DNA of 64,000 nucleotides. Origin: Heterobasidion occidentale (Eukaryota > Basidiomycota > Agaricomycetes > Russulales > Bondarzewiaceae). The notes beneath the pieces are model-generated. The model made no database searches, was not told the origin of the DNA, and worked only from the letters and a program-made list of their open reading frames with translations. The stretch spans positions 682,001-746,000 of the forward strand of contig JBCAQO010000009.1 in the NCBI GenBank assembly GCA_039111635.1. The letters are read 5' to 3'. Positions within the stretch are counted from its first letter, which is position 1; each line of letters begins with the position of its first letter. Made by a program: the position numbers and the translations under genes. Shown here in pieces: positions 35,366 through 48,225 of this stretch.

Positions 35366-35843
35366 TGATTATTTTTTTGTCTTCCTTTTGTCAGTCGGAC
35401 GTTTTGATCGCTGCCGCTGTGTTCCTACTTTTTTTTGTCTTTGTTTTGCCTCGTATTATACATTATATCTCTAGCTGTAAGACTTGTCCGACGTCCTATC
35501 TATGCGCGGTTGCGAAATCTGGAGTTGTTGTACGTTCTGCAAAATGAGTGCTGTGATCGCAGAATCAGAAACACCGTCTACGAGGTTGCTGTGGTAGTAA
35601 AAGAAGGGAGGGAGCCATACAGGTGCGTCTAGAGATATGCTAAGGTTACAGTACGATGACGCTGGTACAGATGTGAGGAGATGTAGGGTATAGAGGTGTG
35701 AGCCTAATAGAGTAGCGTATACGGCTGTGTAGTAGTAGTCTGTGATGAGATGTAATATGTCCCCGACTGTCCATAGGAAATAAAAATAAGAACGGTCCTG
35801 CCCGGAAGAAACAACCGAGCTCCAACGTCCCGAATCAACGAGT
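35366..35843. other. Convergent 3' intergenic region
   Basis: About 480 bases between two convergent genes, T-rich after the Swi3 stop. No gene is evident. Confidence 0.35.
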
Positions 35844-38800
35844 TCAAGCTACGTACCCCCGCCCGACGTCGTGCATGTGGGCAACGGAGCCAGAACCGTG
35901 GCCATGCTCCAACGCAGGCGAATGCAGCTCGTCCAGCCGCCAGCCGTCCCTCAGCCTCTGGTACACAGACCGGAACGTCGACACCGCGCCCTTCTCCTGG
36001 ACCATCAGCATCGTGCACCCGTACGAGCTCGAGCCCACGCCCGCGCCGTAGGGGCCCCGCTTCGGCGGCGACAGCAGCCCGTGCACCGCGCCCGAGTGGG
36101 ACGGCCCAGACGGGGGCACGAACTCGATCCGGAAGCGGGCGTGCTTCTGCACGAGCGTCCCCGTGACGTGATCGTACGCGTCCTCGACCCTGCACCGCAG
36201 CATGCCGTCGTCCACGCTCACGGAGACCCCGATCGTGGCGAGCAGGCGCTTGGCTTCGGCCCGCGCCGCGGCGGGCTCGTCGAGGGAGTGCAAGGCAAAG
36301 GTCTGGGCTTTCCAGTTGAAGAGGTTGGAGAACCAGCCTTTGAATTCGCCGACGCCGACGGAGGGCGTAGTGAGGCGAGCCGACGTCGAATTCGAGGAGA
36401 GCGTGGGCACGCCGGCGGAAGTCTTTCTCATGGTCGTGGATATCGTAGAGAGGTCTATAGTAGCTGCTGGGCGCAAACAATGCAATTAGTCACTGTCTCT
36501 TTCACGGTGGAGAAAATAAAACGGCACATACGTCTGCTTTTCCTGTCCTTCGCCGTTCGTGCACGATGCAGCTGGCCAGCACCTCCTGACACATTTCCCA
36601 TGTCCTTACCCAAGCCCTCGTATGCGCCCCTCGTGACCATGGGGAAATCGTCCGTACGCGACGTCTTCTTGCTTGACAACATCATCGGGGCGGGGGCATG
36701 GTCCGCGTTTTCCTTGTCGCTGCTCCAGCCCGAGACCTCGCTCATGCCTTCGAGCGAGTACGGACCCGACGGCGTCACATCCATGGCGGTGGATTCGTAA
36801 CCTTGATGCGAGTGATGGGAGCGCTGCGCAGGCTGATGATGCTGATATTGCTCCTGCATAGACTCGGATCGGGCCTGAAGCTGAGCGCGAGAGTATGCAG
36901 CGTTGAGGACGTTCATCCGGCCCGCAATATCGTCTATGGTTCGTTGAAGGGTAGTATCGGAGATACGCGGGGCGCTGATAGGCGGGAGCGTCGGCGCGGG
37001 TATCGGCGTGAGCATGCCCATGAAATCAGGGGCAGGCGACGACGAGGCGGGAGAAGGTGAACCGGGCGTAGACATGCGCAAAAACGAGCGCGGGCCCGGG
37101 GGAGTGATGGGGGACGGATGGGCCAAGACTGCAGGGGGGGACTGTGGCGCCGGGATGGGAAGATAGTCGGGGAGGGAACGCTGGTACTGCGAGTTGGCGC
37201 CAGCACCGAAGCCACGATCGGGGAGGTGGGTGTAGCGGGCGTTGGATATCTCGGAGCGCATGTGTCTGTCGTAGTATGTCGACCTTCCAGAATCGTGCAT
37301 GGACTGAGATAGCTTCTCGGGTTGGTTGCGCGAACGGAGGAAATCCGCTGAGGGCGTGGAGATTGGGCGCGGGCGGTGCCCGCGAGGGCCGGCGGGAGAC
37401 GTCGGGCGCGAGCGACGAGTCGGGGACGCGTTTCCGACGAACTCTGCGCGTGCGGTGCCAAGCTCCATATCCCCGCGCATCATCCGTGAAGACGCGAGAC
37501 TGATCGAATTCGTGTCGACGCTGAGCGGGCGCGGCTTCTTCGAGAGCGGTGAGACGTATAGCCTAGTGATCGCCTTTTCACCCAGGGTGCTCATGTGCTC
37601 GTCCACGTCCATGAAGATGCCGTCTTCCTCAAACGTCTTCTCGCGGTGCTTCTGGAGGAGGAAATAAAACGCCTTGGCAAGCGTGCCCTGGCCGGCGGGG
37701 CTGAGCAGGTCGGACTTGACCTGTTCCGCCTCTGCGAGACGGCCCCAGACGACGCACAGATACTCGAGTACGTCTTTGTCTATGTGTTCAGGGGACCGCA
37801 GCGGGCGCGCAAGCTCCGCCACAGAGGGGGCGGGGACGTAGACGACGCCCGGCGTGGGGTTCGCCAGCCAAGGGTGGGCAAGGATCTCAGGCATCTAGGT
37901 CACCGTTGAGCGGTTCGCATTCGCAGCAAAACACAGGTGAATATGGCTCACGGTGATTCTCCGCGCGACGTCCACGACGAGCATTCGAGACACGAGGTCC
38001 TTGGCCTGTGGGTCGACCCACGCCGGCATCTCGTACTTGCCCATCTTGACCTTGCTGAGCAAGCTGCGCACGTTCTTGTCATCGAACGGCAGCCGCCCGG
38101 TGAGGAGCGCGAAGAGGATGACGCCGCAGCTCCATATGTCCGTCGCGGTGCCCTCGTACTTGTGCCCGTGCACGATCTCGGGGCTCGCGTAGTGCGGGCT
38201 CCCGCAGCTCGTCTCGAGCTCCGAGTGCGGCGGCGCGAACGCGGCCATGCCCCAGTCCGCGATCTTGATGAGCGGCGGGTCGAGCGAGTGGATGAGGATG
38301 TTCTCCGGCTTGAGGTCGCGGTGGATGATCGAGAACGCGTGCGCGTAGTTGAGGCCGTACACGATCTGCTTGAAGTACGCGAGCGCCTCGAGCGGGGCGA
38401 GCTTCCCGCGGTTGACGAGGAAGTCGAAGAGCTCGCCGCCCTCGACGTACTCGAGGATGAGGTACAGCTCGCGCTCGCCCTCGTACACGTCGTATATGCG
38501 CATGATGTTCGGGTGGTTCATGAGCTTCATCATCACGATCTCGCGGTCGATCCCGAGGCGCTGCTTGTCTGACTTGGCCTGGCGGGTGCGCAGCGACGTG
38601 TGCGAGTTGAACGCGAACTCGAGCGGGAGCACCTTCACGGCCGCGAGCTGGCCCGTGCGGCGGTGCTTGGCGATTTTGACGTGCCCGCTCGCGCCCTTGC
38701 CGACACACTCGCCGATGATCCACGGCCCGACGTACTTCGCGTCCTCTGGGTACTCGAAGGCGCCGTGGCCTGCGGCGGCCTTCTCCTTTTGCCAACGGGT

Positions 38801-38854
38801 GCCGTGGCGGGCGGCGTAGAGCACTGGAGGGGCGCGGGGAGGGCTGGGGGGCAT
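35844..38854 (-). CDS. Gin4/Hsl1/SAD-type serine-threonine protein kinase
   Basis: CAMK-group kinase of the Gin4/Nim1 family, which links septins and cell-size control to mitosis. The start MPPSPPRAPPVLYAARHGTR leads to the P-loop GECVGKGASGHVKIA, catalytic HRDLKPEN, the magnesium loop DWG (usually DFG), the activation segment ETSCGSPHYASPEIV and GVILFALLTGRLPFDDKN. An intron splits RRIT from MPEILAHPWLA. A long Ser/Pro-rich tail follows, then an intron, then a C-terminal module beginning GEFKGWFSNLFNWKAQTFAL and resembling the membrane-binding KA1-like end of the family. About 960 residues. DWG at the DFG position is the oddity. Frame continuous. Confidence 0.9.
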
Positions 38855-40229
38855 TATGTTCGTGATGTGGGTAGAGATAGAAAGATATAGAGTAAGATTA
38901 ATGTGCCCGGAGATACAGTATGTGGGCGGGGAGACGAGACGAGCGGGCGTGAACGGTTCGTGGAGAAGGTCGAGGTGAGGAACAAGAAGCCGTCCCCGGT
39001 CCAAACGGTGGGGACCCCGCTGACGTAATTTGTAAGAACGCTTGTGGCCGTGCGAAAGCGTCGCCTCATTCATCGCAGGGCAGCTTTCACGGATTCTGAG
39101 CAGGCCACAAGCGCAAAACACGTCGGAATCAGAATATATTCGGTCGGCAGTCACAGCGAGAACAAAGGCCGGCCCTGACCGAGATCTTCGCACCGTAAAT
39201 TATGATACCAGCCTGAGAAGGATCGTACGACCCATCGCTTGATACCAAAAACGCACGTCGTGGCCCGCAACAATGCCTGGTGGCAACGAAGGAACAACAA
39301 GCCGAGAGGCAGCAGTAGTACAAAGGCATGTGCCAAGGTGAGCGTGGCGGCCACCGGTGATTCCGGGGATCATGAGCGTCTGAGGGAAGAGTACGTGCGA
39401 GCGTCAAACATGCATTCGCACAAGAACGGGTTGATCAGACATCGCCTGAGCAGCGTCTCACCTGTTGCATTCAATTTCAGGTTCATCAGGCTGGTTCCCA
39501 TGCATCGTGCATCAAGACCCTCGAAATTTATTCCGAGGTCTTGTACGAGTGCCGGTCCGATGATTGACATTCGAAGGCTCGTTGCATGTGCACCTGAGCT
39601 GATGTTTTGCAAGAAGCGATCAGCACAGGTCGCCCAACATCGCGACGGTCATATCCGCGGCTAGACTGGCGCTGATTGACAGTTGTTCATAGCATTTATG
39701 CCTTGTGATCAACCCCAGACGGCTTTCATGGGCAGACCTGGAAATCCGGACACGACATCATCGCTCGACCGTTAGACAGGCTCATATCAGGAAAAAAAAA
39801 GAGCGCACTGTATTTTTTTTGTCGTGATACCACGAGCGCAGCCGAGTGGTGGTCGTGTATAGAAGCATTTTCGGATATAGTGCGCGCCTCTGGAGCCTAG
39901 CCAAGAGTGACGCAGCGTATCTACGAGCCTAAATGAGCAGAATATAATCCGTGTCGCTGTGGACACGTGACCGCGTCGGGAATTTACGTCTCGCGGTCGT
40001 CGGTGACGGCAAGCACTAAGGGATCATGATCATGCAATGCGACAAGGAGAATGGGAGGAGATGGCAGGGAGCAGAAGGACAGAGGGATGGAGCGGAGGCG
40101 GTGCTTGAGGAGTGTGGGAGCGAAGACGGGAAGCGGAGGCCGAGATAGCGTGGAAAGTGGCGCATCATCTCCGTCACTCACCGCAGCCCCTTCCCCGTCC
40201 TCCACCAGCAGGCTAGCCATTTTCAACGC
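38855..40229. other. Intergenic region upstream of the kinase and membrane-protein genes
   Basis: About 1.4 kb of divergent promoter space. An ORF on + (39239-39664, 141 codons) and two on - (39129-39407; 39370-39612) overlap each other and show no domain. The minus pair could be joined by a GT-AG intron into one short protein, but nothing else supports that. Confidence 0.35.
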
Positions 40230-40270
40230 TCGTCGCCGTCGCCCTCGTCGTCGTCGTCGTCGTCGTCGTT
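40230..40270. repeat. CGT trinucleotide microsatellite
   Basis: A near-pure run of CGT units just before the ATG at 40278, so it should lie in the 5' leader of the next gene. Confidence 0.7.
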
Positions 40271-40277
40271 GTCAACA

Positions 40278-41923
40278 ATGTTCTCAACAGCCTTGCTCCC
40301 CGTCCTCCTCTCCCTCTCCCTCCACCCCGCCTTCGCCCGCGCCTACTCGTGGAAATTCGACAGCTCTCCGACCCAGTGCGAGGACCTCTCGCTCTCCATC
40401 TCCGGCTCCGGCGGACAGGCCCCGTACACCCTCCTCATCGTCCCCACCGGCCCCAGCCCCCTCGCCAACAACATCGAGGCCCGCACCATCCAGTCCATCC
40501 CCTTCAACTCCTCCACCTCCCTCAAATTCAAACTCGCCTATCCCGCAAACTCCTCCTTCGTCGCAGTCGTGAGTGCCCTCGCCCCCGCGTGGCCCATGCA
40601 CTGCACTCGCATCCCATCATTCGCGTCGTTAACCTCCGTCGTCCGTCGCGCAGGTCAGTGATGCGAGCGGCTTCGGCACCGGCGGAACGAGTATCGCCGC
40701 GACCGTCCAAAATTCCGCAGACACCTCCTGCTACGACTCCACCAAAGACGTTGCCGGGCCCTGGGTCTTCAGCACCGACCCCACCGGCGGCCTCACCCAG
40801 TGCGAGTCCGTCCGCCTCTACTGGAACTCGGCCCTCACAAACGGGTAGCTATCCCCGCCTCCACCTTCTTCTTCCGCACCCGCTGAACCCGTCACTTCTT
40901 TTTGCGCTTGCGTCTCGCGCTAAATCGCAAAAATGACCCTAGAACCGTGAGCTTCGTCGGCGTCATCCCCGGAGGACAGTCCTTCAGCATCCCCAATTCG
41001 ACCCTCTCCACCAACTCGCTCACTGGCACCGGCTTCAACTGGACGGTCGATGTCCGCGCTAGCACGACCATGCTCGTCGTCGCAGGAGACGACAGAGGCG
41101 TCGGCGTCGGCGGCAGCGCCCAGTATACGATCGGGTACGCGACGAGCAGCGCGAGTAACTGTCTGACGGATACCTCGCCGTCGTCCACGGCCGGCGACCC
41201 TGCGGGTGGGAGCTACCCCACGAGCACGAACGGCTCTGGTACGGGCGGGAGCGGCAGTAGCAGCGGGTGCGCCCTTTCTTTTACTCTTTTCCTTCACCCC
41301 AGTCATAAACGACGATTCCGTGACCTCTATCCACCAGCGGCAGCCACACAGGTGCCATCGTCGGTAAGCTCTCATACATAAACTAACAACCCCACACTCC
41401 TTACCCGCCCCTACTAGGCGGTGTCGTCGGCGGCATCGCGGCCCTTATCGTCGGCATCCTCCTCGGCCTCTTCTGTCTCAAACGCCGCCGCTCCGAGAGC
41501 CACACGAAGGAGCGCCCCGTTGACCTCCTGCAGGACCACGACGACACCCCGCCGCACCCCGCCGCCGAGCTCCCGCAGTACTACGCCCCAGACCCGTTCC
41601 TCGTCCCAGACCCGACCATCGCCGCGACCTCCGATGCCGGCTCCACGCACCCCGACGAGGGCCTCGGCGCGAGCGGCTCGCAGCGCCCGACGTCGTACAC
41701 CGAGTCCGACATCCTGATGCGGCCCGGCACGCCCGGCCACCGCTCGATGGCGAGTATGTCGACGAACACGCGCAAGGGCGGGCTGCCGCCGCCGCAGATG
41801 CGGCCCGTGAACTTCATCCAGCATGACGACGCGGGCCCGTCGGCGCCGCCGCCGGCGCACGAGGGCGAGGAGGAGCCGGAGACGATCGAGCTGCCGCCCG
41901 CGTACACGAATTTGCGGACGTAG
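40278..41923 (+). CDS. Single-pass secretory/membrane glycoprotein, function unknown
   Basis: An N-terminal signal peptide (MFSTALLPVLLSLSLHPAFA) is followed by an extracellular part with many N-glycosylation sites (NSS, NTT, NWT types) and a repeated fold (YSWKFDSSPTQCEDLSLSIS ... TQCESVRLYWNSALTNG). A Ser/Gly/Thr-rich stalk leads to one membrane helix (GIAALIVGILLGLFCL) with a basic stop-transfer KRRR. The cytosolic tail is acidic and proline-rich and ends LPPAYTNLRT. Four introns, including a small exon encoding the end of the stalk. This layout is common among Agaricomycete surface proteins; the role is unknown. LPPAY resembles a PPxY-type WW-domain ligand. Confidence 0.82.
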
Positions 41924-44486
41924 GGGGTTGGGTAAGGTCGGAGACGATGGGGACGAGGGGACGGGATGGGTGGACGGCCGGGCGAGGGCGGATGGGCTGG
42001 AGGCTGTGGGCTGTGGAGCTGGGCGCTGCGGCGCGGTGCGGTTGTGCACCGCTATAGCGCGATGGACTGTTGATAACGTTCGAGCGGTGTGGTGCGGTGG
42101 GACGCGATAGGGCGCGGTGGCGCGCGAGGACGCGCAGTGCGAAAAACGGACGAAGCGCCCTCGCGCAGCGGCGTGTAGAAAGCGACGTGCACGGCCGGTC
42201 GACTCCAGTGTGCAATATTCGATGACGAAGAGGGCGGGGCCGGAACGACGGAAACTCCTAATCGCGGGCAGCGGCAGCCTGGTTGCATGCATATCTTACT
42301 TATTACCTCACCCGAGCCACCTTTGGCTTTCTTACCTTCTTTTCTGTGCCGTTCCGTCGCGTGCTGTCGTTTTGGCCTGTTCTGTTCCGATCCTGTTCGC
42401 GTTCGCGTCGTTCCAAGCAAGTCCCCTCATTTGCTGCGCTTTTTCTTACTTTTTTTTCTATTTTTGACCGATTATTCTACGCATCGCATTTACCGCTCGG
42501 ATCTGGGCCCTCCCTCCCCTTCACCTCCCTCCTTCCGAAGCCGCGGGCATCGTACCGCGCCGCCGACACCGTCCTCTGGCATCTGTACGATACATACCAT
42601 ACCACCACTCGAGACATGCTCTTCTTATATCCCTTGACTGTGACTTTTTTTTTATCCGCTTAACTCACCGTAGTCGGCCACCCGACCCTCGACATTTGCT
42701 TTGCTTTTATCGGCCTCGACGCCGACTCGATCGCGGAGTAGCATCATACTCGTACATACGTGCCACTGTTTATTTATATCCGACATTTCCATATCCTCCG
42801 ACCGTTTGTGGACTCGTGTCGACATTTTCGTTTGATTCGTTTTCGTTATTTTATTATTTCGGACGCTTCATTCGCGCTTTCTCTTGTGACTTGCCTGTTT
42901 TTACCGTTCATTCGTTATTAACTTGCCAGCTGCCTATAACCCGCCCCGCCCGTCGTGTCATCCGTCTCTTCGTTAATTCACTTCCATTACATTCTTATCT
43001 GAGTCCCTTCCCTGCGTGTGTCTCGCACTGCTCAACGCCGTCGCGTCTCCACCATCACCTAATGCATGTTCAGTTCGTTCTTCGCTTTGTCGCCCACGAG
43101 TCCAAACAAAAACCATGACGATGACGATGACGATGACGACGAGATGACGACGACAACGACGATTGTGGCCCGTGGGGTTCACCTCGCCGCGGGCGCTCAC
43201 GTATTTCGGGCATCGTGCCACCTATCGTACTGACTTGATCATCAGCCCGTCATCGGGTCCGTGCCCAAGGCCCCAGCACCGCGTTTTTCGACTTTCGAGG
43301 GAACGCAAAATCCAAACTGGTGCGACGCACAGCCGGGAGCCGAGTCAGTGCCGCATGCTCGCTCGCTGCGAAAGGCGATGCTGCTGCGGCGAGGGCGAGG
43401 GACCCGCGCCCGAGCCTCGGGGACTGCTAAGACGGGTAAAGGCCTGGCAGCTCGAGCTCAAGGGGCGCATGATGCACGATGCCCTGCTAATCAGCGGTCC
43501 GAGCAAGCTGCGCGCGAGCGGCGGCTCCCAGTCCAGGGTGTTCGCTCGTGGCCCGTGGGGCATCCCCCGTCTTACGTCTTGCGCGCCGCCTTGATCCTCC
43601 GCGACGAGGCAGCGTAATGCTATCGATATGCAAGTACGTATTGTATCGGCAACGCAAGGCGAGGGACGCTTCGCAGGTCGAAGGCCTTCGACGCAGGGGG
43701 AGGGGGGGACCTTGTATTAATGGCCTTGTTAATGCCACTTCAGAGTCCGGACGTGTGAGGGCCGCTTGCTTTACTTGGGTTGATCAGATACCCAAGCGCA
43801 GAAGAACGCCCAAGAGAACCGTCGTTGTAGATATTATCGAAGTAGCCCCTTCTAGAGGCTTCTTCTCCTGGGTTCTCTGGCGCACATACTGTGGAGCATG
43901 TGTGAGAGAAGACCTAGGAGTCCCCTGAGAGCCTCCCCCAGGAATCGCAGATTCGCACGGCGCCCACCGGTGAACAAATTATCGGAGAAACTAACCGAAG
44001 AACACCGTTTTGGCTACGTGTCCACATACTTATATGTGTGTGCGAATTTCCTGCTATCGCCGAATGAGAGAAGATCTCGGGGTTGCTACGTGTACTAGCT
44101 GAGACTCGGGAGATGAACGGCGCCAAACAAACGGTCAACATTAAACTTACACCAGACAAATCGAGCAGGCCGTGAAGAAAAGGTGGTCGTGACAAGAGCG
44201 AGCATCGGCTGTGGCAAGAGAGAACGGGCGGGTCGATCGGTCACATTTATGTGGACACAGAGATGATGTAGCACAGGGAGACGGAAGACCAAAAAAGTCG
44301 ATGGAAGCGGAACAATACAAGGGCACAGACTAACACAACAAGATATACACACAATATCGGACACGCGAAACTAACCGTTCGACGGCCTAGATATCAGACG
44401 CATTAGCCCGCGATCGCTGCCTGTTCGGTAAGAGCACTTACACCAGGTCATACTTATCGTACAGATACCAGCTCTCCAGCTTGGAC
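41924..44486. other. 2.56-kb convergent region without a recognised gene
   Basis: It lies between two converging genes, so no promoter is required, yet it is one of the longest gene-free stretches here. The 42.3-43.1 kb part is strongly pyrimidine-rich on +. ORFs of 116-143 codons there are low-complexity and carry no domain. A long 3' UTR or a non-coding transcript is possible. Confidence 0.4.
43114..43160. repeat. GATGAC/GACGAC microsatellite
   Basis: Imperfect hexamer/trinucleotide tract (ATGACGATGACGATGACG and onward) inside the gene-free region. Confidence 0.7.
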
Positions 44487-46566
44487 TTAGACAGGCGACG
44501 CCTCGGCTCTCGCGGACGCATTGCGGGATAGCCCCCTCAAAAACGAAGGCCGAGGGAACCCTCTCGATGATGGACTCTCAACTATCGCGGCGGGTGGGGA
44601 AGCGGGAGCAGGCGCGGAGGCACCAAATTCCAGAGGGTGCCCACCGTCAGTGGAAGTGGACGCACGCTTCCCATACTTATCGGACGAGGCAGGCGGCGTG
44701 GTGGTGATGCGGAGAAGAGACGTGTAGGCTGTCATTAAAGAACACGGCGTCGGGGTCAGTCCGACGGTATATGAATGAATGAACAAGGGTGGGCCGGTAC
44801 TCACGCTGGCGACATACAGGGCAGAACCATCCTTTGGCGCGACGCTTCCTGCGCGAATTCTGCGGGACAGGGGCAATAGGCTGGGTGGCAATGGGGGCAG
44901 GCGCTGGCGCCACACCCTCCACTGGTTCACCGTTCGCGGCCCCCTCACTACCGTTGACAGTGACGTTGGCATCCGTGCCATCAGCTGCGGCCTCAGCACC
45001 CGCATTAGCCTCTCCACCGGCAGGTGCAGATTCTGAAGCTGGGTCGGATTCGGAATGCGTGATGGTTCCTCCTGCGCCAAACTCAATCATGTTGACGGCA
45101 CATTCCTTGCACGCGACCAGATGTCTGCATGGCAGTAGGACGACCTCCCGAGGCGAGCTCAGACATAGCAGACACTCCGATGACGGTTCATCTTCGTGCG
45201 TGGTGCGGGAGGGGCAATCGGCGGATAGGTATGCGTCTGCGTCAAGGTCGGGGACGGTAGTGCAGGTACTGGCGGCGTGGCGTTGTGAGAAGACGAGGAA
45301 GAAAGGCCGTAGATCTCTTGCAAGTGGAATGTATGCGGCCCAATTGTGGCTTCCCGTTTGACTACCTTCACGACCCACGGCCTGATATCGTCCTGATCAC
45401 TCGGCACTGCCGCCCCTAGTCGCACTACGTGCAGGTATGTGCTCTGCTCGTTTGCCGAGCTGAGCTCGGCACCTCGCTCATCCAGGGCGACCAACCTGAT
45501 TAGCACCCTCACCCCCTCCTCGCTCTCCTTGGATTCTGACACCGCTTTCTCTGTCGTCTCGCTGGCCGGAGAGTTCGCCTCGACGTCCATTACCGTCAGC
45601 GCAGGGCCAGAAACCGAACCCCCGTGTGTGCGTTTCCGGAAATGAATTCCCGTAAAACGCCGTTTGCGTTCATGTCGGGCGTCCGGAGCAGGCTCCGATG
45701 TCGCTGTCGAATTGGTAGGCTGCTGTTCAGGAATGGTGGGTGGGATAGTTGGCTTGGCGACGTCCTGCGACGGCTCTGACGCCTCCGATGCACCGGCGCG
45801 GTGCTCGAACCGTCCAAGCTCGAGCGTGGCTCCGTCCTCTAGCTTCAGAAGTCTGCCAAATCCGCCCTCGAAGGTAGACTCGAAGACCGTCAGACGGGAA
45901 GTAGCATCGTCGGGCTTCTGCTCAGGGGACAAGATGACATCAACGTAGATACCGCATTTAGGTGCATCGCAGTCGTACTCGAACTCGAGGGCATGATGGT
46001 GATGGGAATCAGGGTGGGAAGGATCGTCGGATGGGTTCAGCTCCAGTGGCGAGAGCTTCAAGGTGGGACGTTTGAGGTTGACTAGGGCTTGAAGCGTTGT
46101 CGTGGGTTGGATCGCCTACCACAACAGAATATACTCGTGTAGCTAAGAGTGGACGAGATTGAGCACGCACCTCCTTGCTTTTCTCAATCCAGTTCTTTAC
46201 TATCTCTGGCGTGAGCTCATCCGTCTTCACTTTCTCAGCGACTTTGGAAGCCCAGTCAGGGCCGGGACTGACGATCCCGATGTTGGGCCCGAATAGCGTG
46301 TCCTGCTTCTTGTCCTTGGCCAACTCGTTCACGTTGTTCATACTGATGACGATGTGCCGCCAGTGCCAGCCTCGGTAGAGGCCATATTCGTTGCTTGGCG
46401 AGAAGTGTTAGTGTCGGGTGTTGCTACAAACGGAGCGACACGGAGTCGCCGAGTCCTGTTCCAAGTTGAGTATTGACTCGAGTCTGAGGACGACGTGGAC
46501 GATGTCAAGGGCGGTGAGTGGATAACGAGGGGGCTGCTACTTACACCAAGTAGCGATCGCGGACAT
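44487..46566 (-). CDS. Mahogunin/MGRN1-like RING E3 ubiquitin ligase with an insertion in the RING
   Basis: A likely first exon MSAIATC joins NEYGLYRGWHWRHIVISM. Then comes a beta-rich MGRN-type domain (LKLSPLELNPSDD; LEFEYDCDAPKCGIYVDVIL; TFHLQEIYGL) and the RING. The RING begins CLLCLSSPREVVLLPCRHLV and ACKEC, then carries about 75 Ala/Gly/Glu-rich residues plus a basic RRKRRAKG before WFCPVCRQPYTSLLRI. A normal RING has only about 10-20 residues there. The frame changes between PPIAPPAPR and THEDEPSSEC near 45.2 kb with no usable intron; one extra base explains it. The first-exon join (a 180-nt intron) is less certain. MGRN-type ligases act on endosomal and membrane cargo; the target here is unknown. 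Confidence 0.8.
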
Positions 46567-46851
46567 GGTGGGGAAAGGGGGACGACGATGGCTGCGGACT
46601 CATACTGATTTTATAAGCAGTTCTCACATCCCGACAGCGATTGTTCATGTGAAACACAACACGCATTGCTTCCGTTCTCGCACCGGTCTGATCATCTTTC
46701 GCACAGCTCTCGCTCAAAATATCTGCGTGGAAACCGCCGAAAATGTCTGCATGAATGCATAAGGGTTGCGGGAGCCGTGTCATAACATGCATGTGGGTGC
46801 TGGGTGCAAGGAGAATGCGAGGATAATAGAACAAAGGACAGAGTAGTAAGC

Positions 46852-47483
46852 TTAAGCGATCAACTTCGCAACACCCCCCGCTGCCTTGATTTTCGCCCTG
46901 CGAAACGTCAATATATTGACGCAACATGGAAAACAATTGAATGTACGCACTCTGCTCTTGATGAGACGAATCGTGCTTTTACAATGATAGGAAGGTTCGG
47001 CAGCCTGTCGCCATCGTAAGTTGACGCTGTCTATCATGGCACATCCACGTAAATAAAACTTACAGGCCGTTGCCCAAAACCTTCGTGTACCCATGACGGG
47101 TGATATCGACAACGGGAACCACTTCCGAATCCGCCGTCAGCCCCTCCTTGTGCTCTTTGGGCACAAGCGTCCAGAGCTTGTCCACATTGATGATGGACGT
47201 GAAGTCCTTGTTGGCGGTGTAGTGGTAGTACCGCATACCAACCTTACCGAAGTAACCAGGATGGTACTTATCGAAGTTGGTACTATATTTTACAACCAAA
47301 GACAAGGGGAGATGCATTGATCAGCAGGGAGGGATATCAGAGTGGACTGCAGACGCACCGGTGGTGGTGCTGACCACCAGCGAGACCACGACCTCCAGGA
47401 TGCTTGCGGTGCTTTCCAACACGTCCGTGACCGGCCGAGACGTGGCCGCGGTGCTTGCGAGTCTTCGACAAATGGGTCGGCAT
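46852..47483 (-). CDS. RPL28: 60S ribosomal protein L28/L27a (uL15)
   Basis: Component of the large ribosomal subunit. The start [20 protein letters not shown] runs into [15 protein letters not shown], then introns join [56 protein letters not shown] and [14 protein letters not shown]. Three introns and four exons, about 148 residues, the normal family length. The frame is intact. It is divergent from RPB11 and shares about 740 bases of upstream DNA with it. Confidence 0.95.
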
Positions 47484-48225
47484 TTTCTGTAGTTCCAACG
47501 CGCAATCAGCACTAATCCTGCACCAGCATAACCGCATCCGCCCGCCGCGTCGCGCATCCACCACTCATATCAGCCTATTTTTTCCGCAGAAAACCAGTTC
47601 CCCGTGGAATGCGACACGGTGAATCGAACGGACAGCGTTTCTGGACTGGAGAACGACAGGACGTGTACTGACCTTGAGGAGAGTTGGCGATTATCGGGGC
47701 CGCCACTTGTTTTGCTTTCAGATGGGGAGGCAGATTTTAAGCGGAGATTCAAATCGACCCGAACCTCTCGCCACCTTCTGCAAACTTCGTCGCTGTCGTT
47801 TCCTCGTCTCCAATCCCAGCTTCAGGTCAGCATCTCAATTCTGCGTTTTCCTTTCGAGTTGGTTGGCGATGATGTGGCATTTTATGCCTATATTTATTGT
47901 CAATGACTCCCCATGATCTCACAATGTGTCCTGAGCTTCCAACTCCCACTCGCAACGCGTCTTTTGAGCAACGCTGACAACCATGTTTTCACAGTGTCTA
48001 GTCACAAATTTACTTTGGTTGAGGTATGTGTCTCCTTTCACATCCTCTTTACATGAATATACCTTCTACCAAATCTGTCAATCCGCCTAATGCACTGCAT
48101 AATGGCGACACAACATATTCAGTTCTGCTTATGATCCATCGTCTCCGTCTTCCCTGCATCGGTATTCATACTCATCAGTCGTTTTAACCACTTCTGATGC
48201 AGACCTGTGGCTTTGAGTTGAAAAT
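47484..48225. other. Divergent promoter region RPL28 / RPB11
   Basis: Shared upstream region of a ribosomal-protein gene and an RNA polymerase II subunit gene. An ORF of 100 codons (+, 47604-47906) has no domain and may be leader sequence. Confidence 0.4.

Noticed and set aside
37937..38572. 211-codon plus ORF opposite the kinase domain
   Set aside because: Exact antisense of conserved kinase motifs; a shadow.
39239..39664. Plus-strand 141-codon ORF
   Set aside because: No domain, no homologous pattern, and overlapped by minus ORFs of equal quality.
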